A DNA stretch of 64,000 bases from Polynucleobacter necessarius (lineage in GTDB: Bacteria > Pseudomonadota > Gammaproteobacteria > Burkholderiales > Burkholderiaceae), in the NCBI RefSeq assembly GCF_900096755.1, contig NZ_LT615227.1:396456-460455 (forward strand). Direction: 5' to 3'. Made by a program: the position numbers and the translations under genes. The notes beneath the pieces are model-generated. The model was given only the letters and a program-made list of their open reading frames with translations, had not been told where the DNA came from and ran no database searches. This document shows, piece after piece, positions 49,906 to 60,346 of this stretch (its first letter is position 1; every line of letters begins with the position of its first letter).

Positions 49906-51252
49906 ATGAAAAAGCTCTATATCAAAACCTTTGGCTGTCAAATGAACGAGTATGACTCGGGCAAGATGGCCGACCTCTTGCATGCCGATGAAGGCATGGT
50001 CATGACAGATAGCCCCGAAGATGCCGATGTGGTTCTTCTGAATACCTGTTCCATTCGCGAAAAGGCTGAAGACAAAGTCTTTTCCGATCTTGGGCGATTG
50101 CGTGAGCTTAAGAAAAGTAAGCCTAATTTATTAATTGGCGTGGGTGGTTGTGTTGCCAGTCAAGAAGGCCAGCAAATTGTGAGTCGCGCACCTTATGTTG
50201 ATGTTGTCTTTGGGCCCCAAACATTGCATCGCTTATCGGACCTCATTGCAAAGCGACGCAAAACAGGCCTCTCTCAAGTAGATATTTCATTTCCAGAAAT
50301 TGAAAAATTTGATCATCTGCCTGCATCTCGCCAAACACGCGGCTCTGCATATGTTTCCATCATGGAAGGTTGCTCCAAATATTGCAGCTACTGTGTAGTG
50401 CCATATACGCGCGGCGAGGAAGTATCGCGCCCCTTTGATGATGTACTAACCGAAGTTGCTGGCTTAGCAAGCAAAGGTGTTAAAGAAATTGTTTTGCTAG
50501 GACAAAACGTTAACGCCTATCTTGGCAAGATGGGTGACACCGAAGAGATTGCTGACTTTGCTCTGCTCATTGAGTACATTGCTGAGATTCCTGGTGTTGA
50601 GCGTATTCGCTTTACCACCAGCCATCCAAAAGAATTTACACAGCGCCTCATTGATGTCTATGCCAAAGTGCCGAAGCTAGTGAGTCACCTCCACCTGCCA
50701 GTGCAGCATGGCTCTGACACCATGCTATCAGCCATGAAACGTGGTTACACTGCTCTCGAATTTAAAAGTATTATTCGCAAAATGCGTGCCGTGCGCCCAG
50801 ACCTCACTCTGTCAAGTGACTTTATTGTCGGCTTTCCGGGTGAAACTGAAGCTGACTTTGAAAAATTATTGAAGATGGTGAAGGATCTGGAATTTGATAA
50901 TAGTTTTTGCTTTATCTTCAGTCCACGTCCAGGCACTCCTGCTGCGAATTTAAGTGATGACACACCCTACGAAGTAAAACTCAAACGCTTACAAACACTT
51001 TTAGCGTTAGTAGAGAGTCAAGCCAATCAAATCAGTCAAAAAATGTTAGGCAAAACTGAGAAGGTGCTTATTGAAGGTCTTGCTAAAGATGGAATCAACT
51101 TACAAGGCCGCTCTGAAAATAATCGCGTTATTCATTTCACAGCACCTGATCAAGACATCGAAACCCTTATTGGGCAAATAGTCGATATTCGTATCACCGA
51201 GGTTCTAAATTACACCCTAAGAGGTGAACTGGTTGAAGCCCATGTCCACTAA
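49906..51252 (+). CDS. miaB: tRNA-2-methylthio-N6-dimethylallyladenosine synthase
   Basis: The 448-residue product has the N-terminal cluster cysteines ([31 protein letters not shown]), the radical-SAM motif [17 protein letters not shown] and a C-terminal TRAM domain. It adds the methylthio group to i6A37 of tRNAs reading UNN codons. It is the first of a run miaB-ybeY-corC-lnt and overlaps ybeY by 11 bases. Intact. Confidence 0.97.
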   Translation: MKKLYIKTFGCQMNEYDSGKMADLLHADEGMVMTDSPEDADVVLLNTCSIREKAEDKVFSDLGRLRELKKSKPNLLIGVGGCVASQEGQQIVSRAPYVDVVFGPQTLHRLSDLIAKRRKTGLSQVDISFPEIEKFDHLPASRQTRGSAYVSIMEGCSKYCSYCVVPYTRGEEVSRPFDDVLTEVAGLASKGVKEIVLLGQNVNAYLGKMGDTEEIADFALLIEYIAEIPGVERIRFTTSHPKEFTQRLIDVYAKVPKLVSHLHLPVQHGSDTMLSAMKRGYTALEFKSIIRKMRAVRPDLTLSSDFIVGFPGETEADFEKLLKMVKDLEFDNSFCFIFSPRPGTPAANLSDDTPYEVKLKRLQTLLALVESQANQISQKMLGKTEKVLIEGLAKDGINLQGRSENNRVIHFTAPDQDIETLIGQIVDIRITEVLNYTLRGELVEAHVH

Positions 51253-51715
51253 ATTGAATGCCTCAAAATTGGCGATCGATATTCAATGCGCAACCAATGC
51301 GCTTGAGGACAAACTCAATGAGGCAGCGAGCCCTAGCTTAATTAAAAAATGGGTCAAATCTACGACTAACCGTAATGGCTTACTCACGCTTCGGTTTGTA
51401 AATGCAACCGAGGGAAAGAAGTTGAACCTAGCCTTTCGTAAAAAAGATTACGCAACCAACGTCTTAACTTTTCCATACGAGCTCACTAAAAATTCCTTGA
51501 TGGCCGATATCATTTTTTGCTTGCCAGTCATTCAAAAGGAGGCAAAAGAGCAAAATAAAACCTTCAAGGCACATTTGGCGCATTTAGTAGTCCATGGCTG
51601 TCTTCACGCCCAGGGCCTTGACCATGAGATAGAGAGGGATGCTAAAAAAATGGAATTCCTTGAAATCAAAATTCTTCAAAAATTGGGTTTTGCTAACCCC
51701 CTACTGATTGTTTGA
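51242..51715 (+). CDS. ybeY: Endoribonuclease YbeY (rRNA maturation factor)
   Basis: The 157-residue product has the zinc motif [13 protein letters not shown] (HGxLHxxGxDH) and NVLTFPYE upstream. YbeY processes 16S rRNA 3' ends and takes part in ribosome quality control. I chose ATG 51242 over an earlier TTG at 51224 because it is a normal start; it overlaps the end of miaB. Its stop overlaps the frame upstream of corC. Intact. Confidence 0.93.
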   Translation: MSTKLNASKLAIDIQCATNALEDKLNEAASPSLIKKWVKSTTNRNGLLTLRFVNATEGKKLNLAFRKKDYATNVLTFPYELTKNSLMADIIFCLPVIQKEAKEQNKTFKAHLAHLVVHGCLHAQGLDHEIERDAKKMEFLEIKILQKLGFANPLLIV

Positions 51716-51740
51716 CTTATTTCTAAGCTATCCTTGCTAT

Positions 51741-52580
51741 ATGCCCGACCCCACTAAATCCCTTTTAGACCGCTTGGCTGATTTTTTAACTCCTCAGCCA
51801 ACCAACCCCAGCGAACGTCGCCAAGAATTAATAGATACCCTGCGTGAAGCGCAAGCCGAGAGGTTAATTGATGCAGATGCACTATCAATGATTGAGGGTG
51901 TTTTTCAAGTAGGGCAATTATGCGCTCGAGATATTTTGGTGCCACGAGCTCAGATTGACTGGATTGACATCAACCTTCCTTTATCTGAAATCATTAAGAG
52001 CGTGATTGAGGCAGCCCATTCGCGCTTCCCAGTATTCGAAGGATCACGAGATAACGTCATCGGCATCTTGCTAGCCAAAGATTTGCTGCGACATGCAACA
52101 GAAAAAGATTTTCAAGTGCGTGATTGGCTTCGTCCAGCGGTATTCATTCCCGAATCAAAACGCTTAAGCGTTTTGTTGCGCGACTTTAAAGATAATCGCA
52201 ATCATCTTGCTGTTGTGGTTGATGAATATAGTGGGATTGCCGGGATTATTACGATTGAAGATGTTCTTGAGCAGATTGTTGGCGACATTGAAGATGAACA
52301 TGACGTCGACGAAGAGGCGGATAATTTGATCGCTCTGGACAATGGTGATATTCGTGTCAAAGGCATTACTGAGCTTGATCAATTTAATGAAAAACTCGGC
52401 ACTCAGTTTGAGGAAGATGACATTGAAACTGTTGCGGGGCTAGTTATTCAGCACCTTGGCAGAGTCCCTAAAATGGGAGAACTCGTAACGATTGACGACA
52501 TCGAGTTTGAAGTACAGCGAGCAGACCCCCGACAAATTCATATTTTGTTGGCTCGACAAATTCCCAAAAAATCTGACTGA
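51741..52580 (+). CDS. corC: CorC/HlyC-family CBS-domain protein
   Basis: The 279-residue product has two CBS motifs (about residues 60-180, with RDILVPRAQIDWIDI and NHLAVVVDEYSGIAGIIT) and a C-terminal CorC_HlyC domain (GLVIQHLGRVPKMGELVTID). It is linked with magnesium/cobalt handling and membrane function. The start at ATG 51741 (MPDPTKSLLDRLADFL) is more typical than an earlier one at 51708. It lies directly before lnt, as in many proteobacteria. Confidence 0.93.
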   Translation: MPDPTKSLLDRLADFLTPQPTNPSERRQELIDTLREAQAERLIDADALSMIEGVFQVGQLCARDILVPRAQIDWIDINLPLSEIIKSVIEAAHSRFPVFEGSRDNVIGILLAKDLLRHATEKDFQVRDWLRPAVFIPESKRLSVLLRDFKDNRNHLAVVVDEYSGIAGIITIEDVLEQIVGDIEDEHDVDEEADNLIALDNGDIRVKGITELDQFNEKLGTQFEEDDIETVAGLVIQHLGRVPKMGELVTIDDIEFEVQRADPRQIHILLARQIPKKSD

Positions 52581-52588
52581 GATCTACC

Positions 52589-54112
52589 TTGGTCATTTTG
52601 CATTCCATTAGGCATCAACGTAGCATCAACGCATTCATACTCTTTACACTAGGAGCGCTGCTTGCCGGTATTGCAGAGCTGCCTTATGGCGGTTGGCTAC
52701 AGATTCCATTACTGAGTATTGTTTGGTGGCGACTCGACCTTGAATCCAGGTCCACGTTTAAATCTTTTTTTAGCGTTGGTTTGATTTTTGGGCTAGGTTA
52801 CTTTGTGGCGGCTCTGTGGTGGCTATATATCAGCCTGCACGATGTTGGCGGAATTAATAGCTTGTTTTCTTGCATGGCTGTTTTTTTACTTTCTGGATAT
52901 GTTGCGCTGTACTTTTCCGCCGCAACGTTAGCAATTCGCATATTTGACAGCTCGCGTATTCAAGGTCTTTTGCTTGCCGCTAGCTGGGTGGTGATGGAGT
53001 TCTTACGCGGATATATCTTTACCGGTTTTCCATGGATGGGCTTTGCAGAAACACAATTTAATGGGCCATTTGCACCCATTGCCCCATTCTTTGGCGGCTT
53101 GGCATGCACTTTTTTAGTTGTATGGACTTCTTGGGAAATGACTCAGGTGCGCAAACGGGTGGTGTGGAGTGTGTTTAGTATTATCTGCGTCCTATCTCTT
53201 ACACAACTTGCAAGTTTTATCAGCTTTACCAAACCCACTGGCGAACCAATCAGCGTTAGACTCATTCAGGGAAATTTTGAGCAGCGCTTAAAGTTTGATC
53301 CATTAGCAATTAACCAGCAAATTAATTTTTACACTGCGGAAATTAAAAAATCAGCAGCAGATCTCATCATCATTCCTGAGACTGCATTTCCTTGGCCACA
53401 AAATAATTTGCCAGTTGGCTTAATGAACTACCTGCAGGATTTTTCAAACGCCAGTTCAAGCAACCTACTATTAGGATTGATTGGTGAGGTGCCCGGTGAT
53501 CAAACGATGCAGTACTCAAATCGCGCCACAGGTTTATCACCCAACACCCCTCCGTATAACTACGACAAGGCACACCTAGTCCCATTTGGCGAATTCATTC
53601 CACCAGGCTTCCATTGGTTTGTGAGTGCATTTCATGTGCCCATGAGCGACTTTGCAAGAGGCAGTCTAGACCAATCCCCTTTCAAGATTGTGCGCAAAGA
53701 TCAAGTAGATGCTTACGCCGCAATAACTATTTGCTATGAGGATGTCTTTGGTGGCGAGCTTGCTTCTCGCATCAAGAATAGCGATCAGCCAGTTAACCTC
53801 CTGATCAATATGACCAATCTGGCATGGTTTGGAAAATCCCAAGCCTCCACGCAACAATTAAGACTCTCCCAGTTGCAATCTTTAGAAGCAGGTCTGCCTG
53901 CGTTACGCGCAACCAATACTGGCATCACGGCAGTACTTGGTGCTGACGGGAAGGTGCTGGCAAACCTGCCGGAATTTACCCAAAGCACCCTAGTCACGCA
54001 AGTGCAGAGCTACGCAGGCAAAACGCCCTTTGTAATTTGGGGAAATTTGCCAATTTTGAGCATTTCATGCCTCTTGTTGATATGGGGTTTGTTGCGTCAC
54101 AGACGTTTTTAG
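52589..54112 (+). CDS. lnt: Apolipoprotein N-acyltransferase
   Basis: The 507-residue product has about six N-terminal membrane helices and a nitrilase-like domain with the Glu-Lys-Cys triad: glutamate in IPETAFPW, lysine in YDKAHLVPFGEFIPP, cysteine in ITICYEDVFG. It adds the third acyl chain to lipoproteins in the inner membrane. The likely start is a TTG 8 bases after corC. Intact. Confidence 0.95.
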   Translation: MVILHSIRHQRSINAFILFTLGALLAGIAELPYGGWLQIPLLSIVWWRLDLESRSTFKSFFSVGLIFGLGYFVAALWWLYISLHDVGGINSLFSCMAVFLLSGYVALYFSAATLAIRIFDSSRIQGLLLAASWVVMEFLRGYIFTGFPWMGFAETQFNGPFAPIAPFFGGLACTFLVVWTSWEMTQVRKRVVWSVFSIICVLSLTQLASFISFTKPTGEPISVRLIQGNFEQRLKFDPLAINQQINFYTAEIKKSAADLIIIPETAFPWPQNNLPVGLMNYLQDFSNASSSNLLLGLIGEVPGDQTMQYSNRATGLSPNTPPYNYDKAHLVPFGEFIPPGFHWFVSAFHVPMSDFARGSLDQSPFKIVRKDQVDAYAAITICYEDVFGGELASRIKNSDQPVNLLINMTNLAWFGKSQASTQQLRLSQLQSLEAGLPALRATNTGITAVLGADGKVLANLPEFTQSTLVTQVQSYAGKTPFVIWGNLPILSISCLLLIWGLLRHRRF

Positions 54113-54171
54113 AGATTTTTAGCTTCAGGCCGCTCTAGCCATGTAAAATCAATGGCTTAGCCAGGTTAATC

Positions 54172-55062
54172 ATGCTTACTTTTCAGCAAATCATTCTAAA
54201 ACTTCAAGATTATTGGGACCAACAAGGTTGTGCCCTATTGCAACCCATCGACCTCGAGGTAGGCGCCGGTACATCCCATACCGCGACCTTCTTAAGGGCC
54301 ATCGGTCCGGAGCCATGGAAAGCTGCCTATGTTCAGCCATCCCGTAGACCCAAAGATGGTCGTTATGGTGAAAATCCAAACCGCTTGCAGCACTACTATC
54401 AATATCAAGTAGTTCTCAAACCAGCCCCCGAAAATATTTTGGATCTGTATTTGGGATCCCTTGCAGCTCTAGGTTTAGACCTCAAAGAAAATGATGTTCG
54501 TTTTGTTGAGGACGACTGGGAAAACCCAACGCTTGGAGCATGGGGTTTAGGCTGGGAAGTTTGGCTAAATGGCATGGAAGTAACTCAGTTCACTTACTTC
54601 CAACAAGTTGGTGGCCTTGACTGCAAGCCAGTGCTTGGCGAAATCACTTACGGCATTGAACGCTTAGCGATGTACATTCAAAATTGTTCGAACGTTTACG
54701 ATCTCGTGTGGGCTGATGGCATCTCTTATGGCGACGTCTATCATCAAAATGAAGTGGAGCAATCTTGCTACAACTTCGAGCACTCCAATACTGACTTACT
54801 CTTTGCCAACTTCACGAATTACGAAAGTGAAGCAAAGCGTTTAATGGAAGTTCCTTTGGCTCTTCCTGCATATGAAATGGTTCTCAAAGCTGCGCATACC
54901 TTTAACTTGCTGGACGCCCGCGGCGCCATCTCGGTAACTGAGCGCGCTGCCTATATTGGCCGCATTCGCAACCTCTCACGTGCAGTTGCTCAGGCTTACT
55001 TTGAGTCCCGCGAAAAGCTGGGCTTCCCTATGTGTCAACGTCAAGCTAAAGCGCAGGCTTAA
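54172..55062 (+). CDS. glyQ: Glycyl-tRNA synthetase alpha subunit
   Basis: The 296-residue product begins [20 protein letters not shown] and has [19 protein letters not shown] and [19 protein letters not shown], the class II active-site motifs of the bacterial alpha2beta2 enzyme. It is followed by glyS after 27 bases. Intact. Confidence 0.98.
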   Translation: MLTFQQIILKLQDYWDQQGCALLQPIDLEVGAGTSHTATFLRAIGPEPWKAAYVQPSRRPKDGRYGENPNRLQHYYQYQVVLKPAPENILDLYLGSLAALGLDLKENDVRFVEDDWENPTLGAWGLGWEVWLNGMEVTQFTYFQQVGGLDCKPVLGEITYGIERLAMYIQNCSNVYDLVWADGISYGDVYHQNEVEQSCYNFEHSNTDLLFANFTNYESEAKRLMEVPLALPAYEMVLKAAHTFNLLDARGAISVTERAAYIGRIRNLSRAVAQAYFESREKLGFPMCQRQAKAQA

Positions 55063-55089
55063 GCGCATCGAGATTTTTGCAATCTATTT

Positions 55090-57228
55090 ATGAGCACATC
55101 TAATTCAAAACCTCAATTAGCCACTTTGTTGATTGAGGTATTTACAAAAGAACTACCTCCAAAGTCTTTGCGTCGCCTGGGAGATGCATTTAGTGAAGGT
55201 ATCTTTGCGGCGCTGAAAGCAGCGGGCCTAACATCAGACTCATCTAAGGCTACAGGCTTTGCGACTCCACGCCGCTTAGCAGTTCAAATCACAAACGTTT
55301 TAAATCAGGCGTCGAATTACCCTGTGCGCGAAAAATTATTGCCTACGAGTATTGCGTTTGATGCCGAAGGTAAAGCAACTCCGCCTTTGCTAAAAAAACT
55401 AGGGTCTCTTGGTTATGCTGATGTTGATCTCACCACTTTAGAAAAAGCTGGCGAAGGCAAGAATGAAGCGCTTTATCTCAATGTGATTGCTAAAGGCGCC
55501 GCACTTGAACAAACTGCTCAAACAGCACTCGAGCAAACACTCAATAAGCTGCCTATCGCCAAAATGATGCACTACCAAGTGCAGCAAAAAAATGGTCAAT
55601 TAGCAGATGTGCAATTTGCCCGCCCTGCCCATCGTATTGTTGCCCTTCATGGAAATGCAGTCCTCAACATCAGCGCCCTTGGTATTAATGCACACAATCA
55701 AACCGAAGGACATCGTTTCTTAGCCCCAGGGAACGTTACGATCGACAATGCCGATCAATATGAATCTGATTTAGAGTCCAAAGCCAAAATTGTTCCGAGT
55801 TTTAATAAGCGTCGCGCGCAGATTGAAGCTGCGCTCCTCAAGGCGGCAGGCGATGATCTGGTGTTAATGCCTGACAGTCTTCTAGATGAAGTTACTGCCT
55901 TAGTTGAATGGCCGGCTATTTACGAATGTCATTTCGACCAAGAGTTCTTAGAGGTCCCACAAGAGTGCTTGATTTTGACAATGCAAACAAATCAAAAGTA
56001 CTTTGCGTTGACTGATAAACACGGCAAGCTACGCAATCGCTTTCTGATTGTTTCCAATATTGAAACTAACAAACCGGACGCCATCATCTCAGGTAATGAG
56101 CGCGTTGTTCGTCCACGCCTTTCAGATGCTCGCTTCTTCTTCCAGCAGGATCAAAAACGCGCGCTAGGATCGCGTGTGGTTGATCTTGGCAAGGTGGTTT
56201 ATCACAATCAACTAGGCAATCAACTTGATCGCACTAAACGCGTTCAGGGAATTGCCGCCGGTATTGCCAAAAAACTCAAGGCTGACAAAACACTTGTGCT
56301 TAGAGCGGCAGAAATCGCTAAGACAGACCTTCTAACCGATATGGTCGGTGAGTTTCCAGAACTGCAAGGAATCATGGGGCGCTATTACGCCAATCATGAT
56401 GGTGAGAATGCTGAAGTTGCAGCAGCATGTAGCGAACACTATATGCCACGCTTTGCTGGCGATGCACTACCAAAAACCCAAACCGGAACAATCCTAGCAA
56501 TTGCTGACAAATTAGAAACGCTTGTTGGCATTTGGGGGGTAGGTCTTGCTCCAACAGGAGATAAGGACCCGTACGCTCTACGTCGCCATGCCCTTGGCAT
56601 CTGTCGTCTTTTAGCAGAAAACAATTTGTCATTAAGCCTGCCTGAGTTAATTGACTTAGCTCGCGCGCAGTTTCCACAGAAAGATGTTCAGGAGAAGGCC
56701 AAGAGTGCCGATATCTACGCATTCATCATTGATCGCCTGCGCGCATATTTACGTGATCAATCGGTGGCTGGAAAACCATTTACTAGCGCTGAAATTGATG
56801 CTGTGCTCAGCCAGGATCCAGCGCAAATTAATGACCTAATTGCACGCTTAACCGCACTTCGTGAATTCAACTCGCTCACAGAGGCAGCCCAACTAGCTGC
56901 TGCCAATAAGCGTATTAGCAATATTCTCAAAAAGACTACTACCGCTATTCCTGCGACTTGCTCAAAGCAGTTATTGCAGATACCGGCTGAAACTTCTCTG
57001 CATCAAGCCCTGGAAGCGATCGCGCCTGCATTAAATGCTGCTTATGAAAAGCATCAATTTGTGGAGCTCTTAAAAGCACTGGTTGCTTTGAGTGCGCCAA
57101 TTGACCAATTCTTTGCCGATGTAATGGTGATGGATCCAAATCCCGAGCTGCGCGACAATCGCCTAGCACTCCTGCAACAACTTCACCAGAAAATGAATCT
57201 CGTTGCCGATTTCGGCAAATTAGCATGA
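55090..57228 (+). CDS. glyS: Glycyl-tRNA synthetase beta subunit
   Basis: The 712-residue product starts with LATLLIEVFTKELPPKSLRR and has TEGHRFLAPG and LADKLETLVGIWGVG, regions shared by GlyS proteins; the C-terminal half binds tRNA. Its stop overlaps the gmhB start by 4 bases (ATGA), showing translational coupling. Intact at normal length. Confidence 0.97.
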   Translation: MSTSNSKPQLATLLIEVFTKELPPKSLRRLGDAFSEGIFAALKAAGLTSDSSKATGFATPRRLAVQITNVLNQASNYPVREKLLPTSIAFDAEGKATPPLLKKLGSLGYADVDLTTLEKAGEGKNEALYLNVIAKGAALEQTAQTALEQTLNKLPIAKMMHYQVQQKNGQLADVQFARPAHRIVALHGNAVLNISALGINAHNQTEGHRFLAPGNVTIDNADQYESDLESKAKIVPSFNKRRAQIEAALLKAAGDDLVLMPDSLLDEVTALVEWPAIYECHFDQEFLEVPQECLILTMQTNQKYFALTDKHGKLRNRFLIVSNIETNKPDAIISGNERVVRPRLSDARFFFQQDQKRALGSRVVDLGKVVYHNQLGNQLDRTKRVQGIAAGIAKKLKADKTLVLRAAEIAKTDLLTDMVGEFPELQGIMGRYYANHDGENAEVAAACSEHYMPRFAGDALPKTQTGTILAIADKLETLVGIWGVGLAPTGDKDPYALRRHALGICRLLAENNLSLSLPELIDLARAQFPQKDVQEKAKSADIYAFIIDRLRAYLRDQSVAGKPFTSAEIDAVLSQDPAQINDLIARLTALREFNSLTEAAQLAAANKRISNILKKTTTAIPATCSKQLLQIPAETSLHQALEAIAPALNAAYEKHQFVELLKALVALSAPIDQFFADVMVMDPNPELRDNRLALLQQLHQKMNLVADFGKLA

Positions 57229-57797
57229 GCCATAGCTCCTCCAAGCTAATTATTCTTGATCGCGATGGAGTGATCAATGAAGATCGTGATGATTATGTAA
57301 AGTCTGTAGATGAGTGGGTTCCTTTACCAGGAAGCCTAGAAGCCATCGCACTACTCACACAAGCAGGCTATCAAATCGCAATAGCAACTAATCAATCAGG
57401 TCTATCGAGGGGCTACTTCACCATTAATGACTTGCACGCGATGTATAGCAAAATGGAGTTGCTACTCAAGCCGCTAGGCGGACATATTGACAGCATCTTT
57501 TTCTGTCCGCATGTTGATTCTCACCAGTGTGATTGTCGTAAGCCGGCCCCTGGCCTCATGAAAGAAATTGCGCTGCGCTATAAGAAAAATGACAGCGCAC
57601 ATCCTTTACTGGGAGTGCCGATCGTAGGTGACTCTTTGCGCGACCTTCAAGCAGGCATCGCTCTAGGTGCCACGCCACATCTGGTTTTAACAGGCAAGGG
57701 CCAAAAAACTCTTACTAAAGGTGGCTTGCCTGAAGACACACAAATACATGCTGATCTCATGGCTTTTGCACAAGCAATTTTAGAAAATAAGGTCTAA
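57225..57797 (+). CDS. gmhB: D-glycero-beta-D-manno-heptose 1,7-bisphosphate 7-phosphatase
   Basis: The 190-residue product is a HAD-family phosphatase with ILDRDGVINEDRDDYV (nucleophile motif), ATNQSGLSRG, and the zinc-binding CPHVDSHQCDCRKP. It makes heptose 1-phosphate for ADP-heptose, used by waaF in this window. It overlaps glyS by 4 bases and precedes plsC by 7. Intact. Confidence 0.95.
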   Translation: MSHSSSKLIILDRDGVINEDRDDYVKSVDEWVPLPGSLEAIALLTQAGYQIAIATNQSGLSRGYFTINDLHAMYSKMELLLKPLGGHIDSIFFCPHVDSHQCDCRKPAPGLMKEIALRYKKNDSAHPLLGVPIVGDSLRDLQAGIALGATPHLVLTGKGQKTLTKGGLPEDTQIHADLMAFAQAILENKV

Positions 57798-57804
57798 GGC
57801 AATC

Positions 57805-58539
57805 ATGATTTATGTCCGCTCAATTCTCTTTGCTTTATTTTTACTGATCTTCACGCCAGTTTGGTCGGTGTTGTGCATGTTGGCCTTCCCATTTTTAAGC
57901 CCTGAGAATCGCTATCGCTTTATTGGTCTTTGGAACAAAGTAGTCATCTGGCTGTTATGGCACCTCTGCGGAATTCGTTACGAGATCCGTGGCATGGAAC
58001 ATATGCAAGCGGTTCTGAATGAGCCGGTAGTGATTTTGAGTAAGCATCAATCTGCCTACGAAACTATTGCCTATATCGCCCTCCTACCAAAACAACTGTG
58101 TTTTGTATTTAAGCGTGAATTGCTATGGATTCCTTTCTTTGGTTGGGCTCTAGCTTTATTAAAGATGATTCACATCAACCGGTCTAATAAACAGACGGCT
58201 GCACTTTCTGTTGCGAGTCAGGGACGTAAGCGGCTGGCGGAAGGTAAGTGGATCATGCTCTTTCCAGAGGGCACCAGAACACCTACTGGCTCTAATAAGC
58301 CCTACCGTAAGGGTGGTGCGCGTCTAGCAAGCGCTACTGGCGCACTAGTGATTCCTATTGCACATAATGCAGGTCGTTACTGGCCTAAAAATGGATTCTT
58401 AAAACATCCCGGTACCGTGATCTTCTCAATCGGTCCCGCCATTGTTTCCACCGGAAAATCTGGGGAAGAACTGCAACAAGAGGTGGAGGGTTGGATTGAA
58501 GCGGAAATGCGCGTCATCGATCCAAGCGCATATAAATAA
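57805..58539 (+). CDS. plsC: 1-acyl-sn-glycerol-3-phosphate acyltransferase
   Basis: The 244-residue product has an N-terminal membrane helix, the acyltransferase motif HQSAYE (H-X4-E in place of H-X4-D, as in many betaproteobacterial members) and FPEGTRTPTG. It makes phosphatidic acid for membrane lipids at the inner membrane. It is the last gene of the glyQ run and is convergent with ksgA. Intact. Confidence 0.92.
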   Translation: MIYVRSILFALFLLIFTPVWSVLCMLAFPFLSPENRYRFIGLWNKVVIWLLWHLCGIRYEIRGMEHMQAVLNEPVVILSKHQSAYETIAYIALLPKQLCFVFKRELLWIPFFGWALALLKMIHINRSNKQTAALSVASQGRKRLAEGKWIMLFPEGTRTPTGSNKPYRKGGARLASATGALVIPIAHNAGRYWPKNGFLKHPGTVIFSIGPAIVSTGKSGEELQQEVEGWIEAEMRVIDPSAYK

Positions 58540-58548
58540 TTGATGGGT

Positions 58549-59325
58549 CTAAGAAGCTAAAGTCTTCGCCCATTCAACGTAACGCGCTACAGAAATATCT
58601 TGAGCTCTTGCTTTGAGCTCTATCTCAGTCAAATTAAGCCTATCCGCAAAAGCTTGTAAATTCGTACGCAGCATTTTTCTTCTTTGTGAGAATGCCGCTG
58701 CAACCACCTTCTCTAAAGAGCGCCACTGTGGATCACTTAAATCAAAATCCCTTCTAGGGATCATGCGGACCACAGCAGAATTCACCTTAGGCATTGGATC
58801 AAAAGCCTCAGGGGGAACCTCTAAAACCAACTCCATATCGTAGCGAGCTTGAAGCATTACGGATAATCTACTGAAATCTGAGCTTCCCGCCTCAGCCACC
58901 ATACGCTCTACGACTTCTGCTTGCAGCATAAATACTTGCTCATCAATTTCTTCTGCTGCCGATACTAAATGAAATAGCAATGGGGAAGAGATGTTGTAGG
59001 GGAGGTTTCCTACAACCTTGCATAGACCCTTTTTATCGGCACGATTTGTAGCCCACTCCAAAAAATCAAATTTCAGGGCATCACCTTCAATTACTTTTAA
59101 GCCTGTTAGATTTTCTTTATTCCAGCAAGCGACTAAGTCACGATCGATCTCTAAAAGATCTAATTGATCAAGATTACTCAACAAGGGTCTAGTGAGTGCG
59201 CCTAGGCCTGGGCCAATCTCAATCACATGCATGTCTGAGCTTGGATTAATCAAGGCTACTATGGAATGAATAATCCCATTGTCTTGTAAAAAGTTCTGAC
59301 CAAATCGTTTACGAGCGCGATGCAT
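58549..59325 (-). CDS. rsmA: 16S rRNA dimethyladenosine transferase
   Basis: The 258-residue product (also named KsgA) starts with RKRFGQNFLQDNGII and has the SAM site VIEIGPGLGALTRPL and the catalytic motif GNLPYNISSPLLF. It dimethylates A1518 and A1519 of 16S rRNA. It ends the lptD-surA-pdxA-rsmA run on this strand. Intact. Confidence 0.97.
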   Translation of the reverse strand: MHRARKRFGQNFLQDNGIIHSIVALINPSSDMHVIEIGPGLGALTRPLLSNLDQLDLLEIDRDLVACWNKENLTGLKVIEGDALKFDFLEWATNRADKKGLCKVVGNLPYNISSPLLFHLVSAAEEIDEQVFMLQAEVVERMVAEAGSSDFSRLSVMLQARYDMELVLEVPPEAFDPMPKVNSAVVRMIPRRDFDLSDPQWRSLEKVVAAAFSQRRKMLRTNLQAFADRLNLTEIELKARAQDISVARYVEWAKTLAS

Positions 59326-59347
59326 TTATTTAGATTTTTTCTCTGAT

Positions 59348-60346
59348 TTACTGCCCCAATTGATAAGCCAAACTAAGGGCTTCAAACATGCTTCCAGAAT
59401 CTGCCACCCCTTTACCCGCAATATCCAATGCCGTACCGTGATCAACCGATGTACGAATAATTGGTAAGCCCAAGGTGACATTGACGCCACCACCAAAACT
59501 AACAAATTTAAATGGGGCTAAGCCTTGATCGTGAAACATCGCTATATAAGCATCAACGCTTGTCAATGAAGAGGCGTCGAACATGGTGTCACCTGGATAA
59601 GGTCCCGTCACGTTAATACCCATCGTTTTTGCAGCCTCAATAGCAGGAGAGATGAACTCAATTTCTTCATGTCCAATATAGCCCGACTCTCCCGCATGGG
59701 GATTCAATCCTGCGACACGTATGACCGGCTTAGAAATGCCAAATTTATTCTGTAAGTCCTCATTTACAATTTGAATGGTTTCCAGAACTAATTCATAACT
59801 GAGAGCTAACGGCACCTCTCTGACTGGAAGATGCGTAGTCACTAAGGCAACCCTCAAGTTCCTCGATGCCTTAAGCCCAAGGAATCCAGCTGGCAAAGGA
59901 GCGCATAGCATCATGACAACATGCTTTACCTTGCAACGATGCTCTAGATATTCTGTGTGCCCCGTAAAAGGAATCCCGCTTTCGTTAATAATGCTTTTTT
60001 GTATTGGGGCGGTCACCATTGCATCGAATCGACCATCGAGACAACCGTCTGCAGCATTATTCAGTAACTGTAAAACGTATTGAGCATTTGCTGGATTTAA
60101 AGTGCCTGGAATTACAGGCTTAGAAATAGAAATGGCCTCTATCTTGAGGCGATCAGTTAATGTGGGGCTAATTACTTGAGTTGATGTCAATAAATCAACA
60201 TCCCCAAGTAAAGTGATCTGAACATCTGAATGCTTCTGCAAAAAGGCTTGTGCAGCTGCTACAGAAACCTCAGGACCAACACCGGCAGGCTCGCCAGTGG
60301 TAACGGCCAGCTTAACGAGGGGCGCTAGTTGCTGCATCTTCCACAT
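59348..60346 (-). CDS. pdxA: 4-hydroxythreonine-4-phosphate dehydrogenase
   Basis: The 332-residue product has LAVTTGEPAGVGPEVS, GIPFTGHTEYLEHRC and AMFHDQGLAPFK, the metal and substrate residues of PdxA in pyridoxal phosphate synthesis. The longest start (ATG 60346) overlaps surA by 35 bases; ATG 60337 three codons in is equally plausible. Intact. Confidence 0.96.
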   Translation of the reverse strand: MWKMQQLAPLVKLAVTTGEPAGVGPEVSVAAAQAFLQKHSDVQITLLGDVDLLTSTQVISPTLTDRLKIEAISISKPVIPGTLNPANAQYVLQLLNNAADGCLDGRFDAMVTAPIQKSIINESGIPFTGHTEYLEHRCKVKHVVMMLCAPLPAGFLGLKASRNLRVALVTTHLPVREVPLALSYELVLETIQIVNEDLQNKFGISKPVIRVAGLNPHAGESGYIGHEEIEFISPAIEAAKTMGINVTGPYPGDTMFDASSLTSVDAYIAMFHDQGLAPFKFVSFGGGVNVTLGLPIIRTSVDHGTALDIAGKGVADSGSMFEALSLAYQLGQ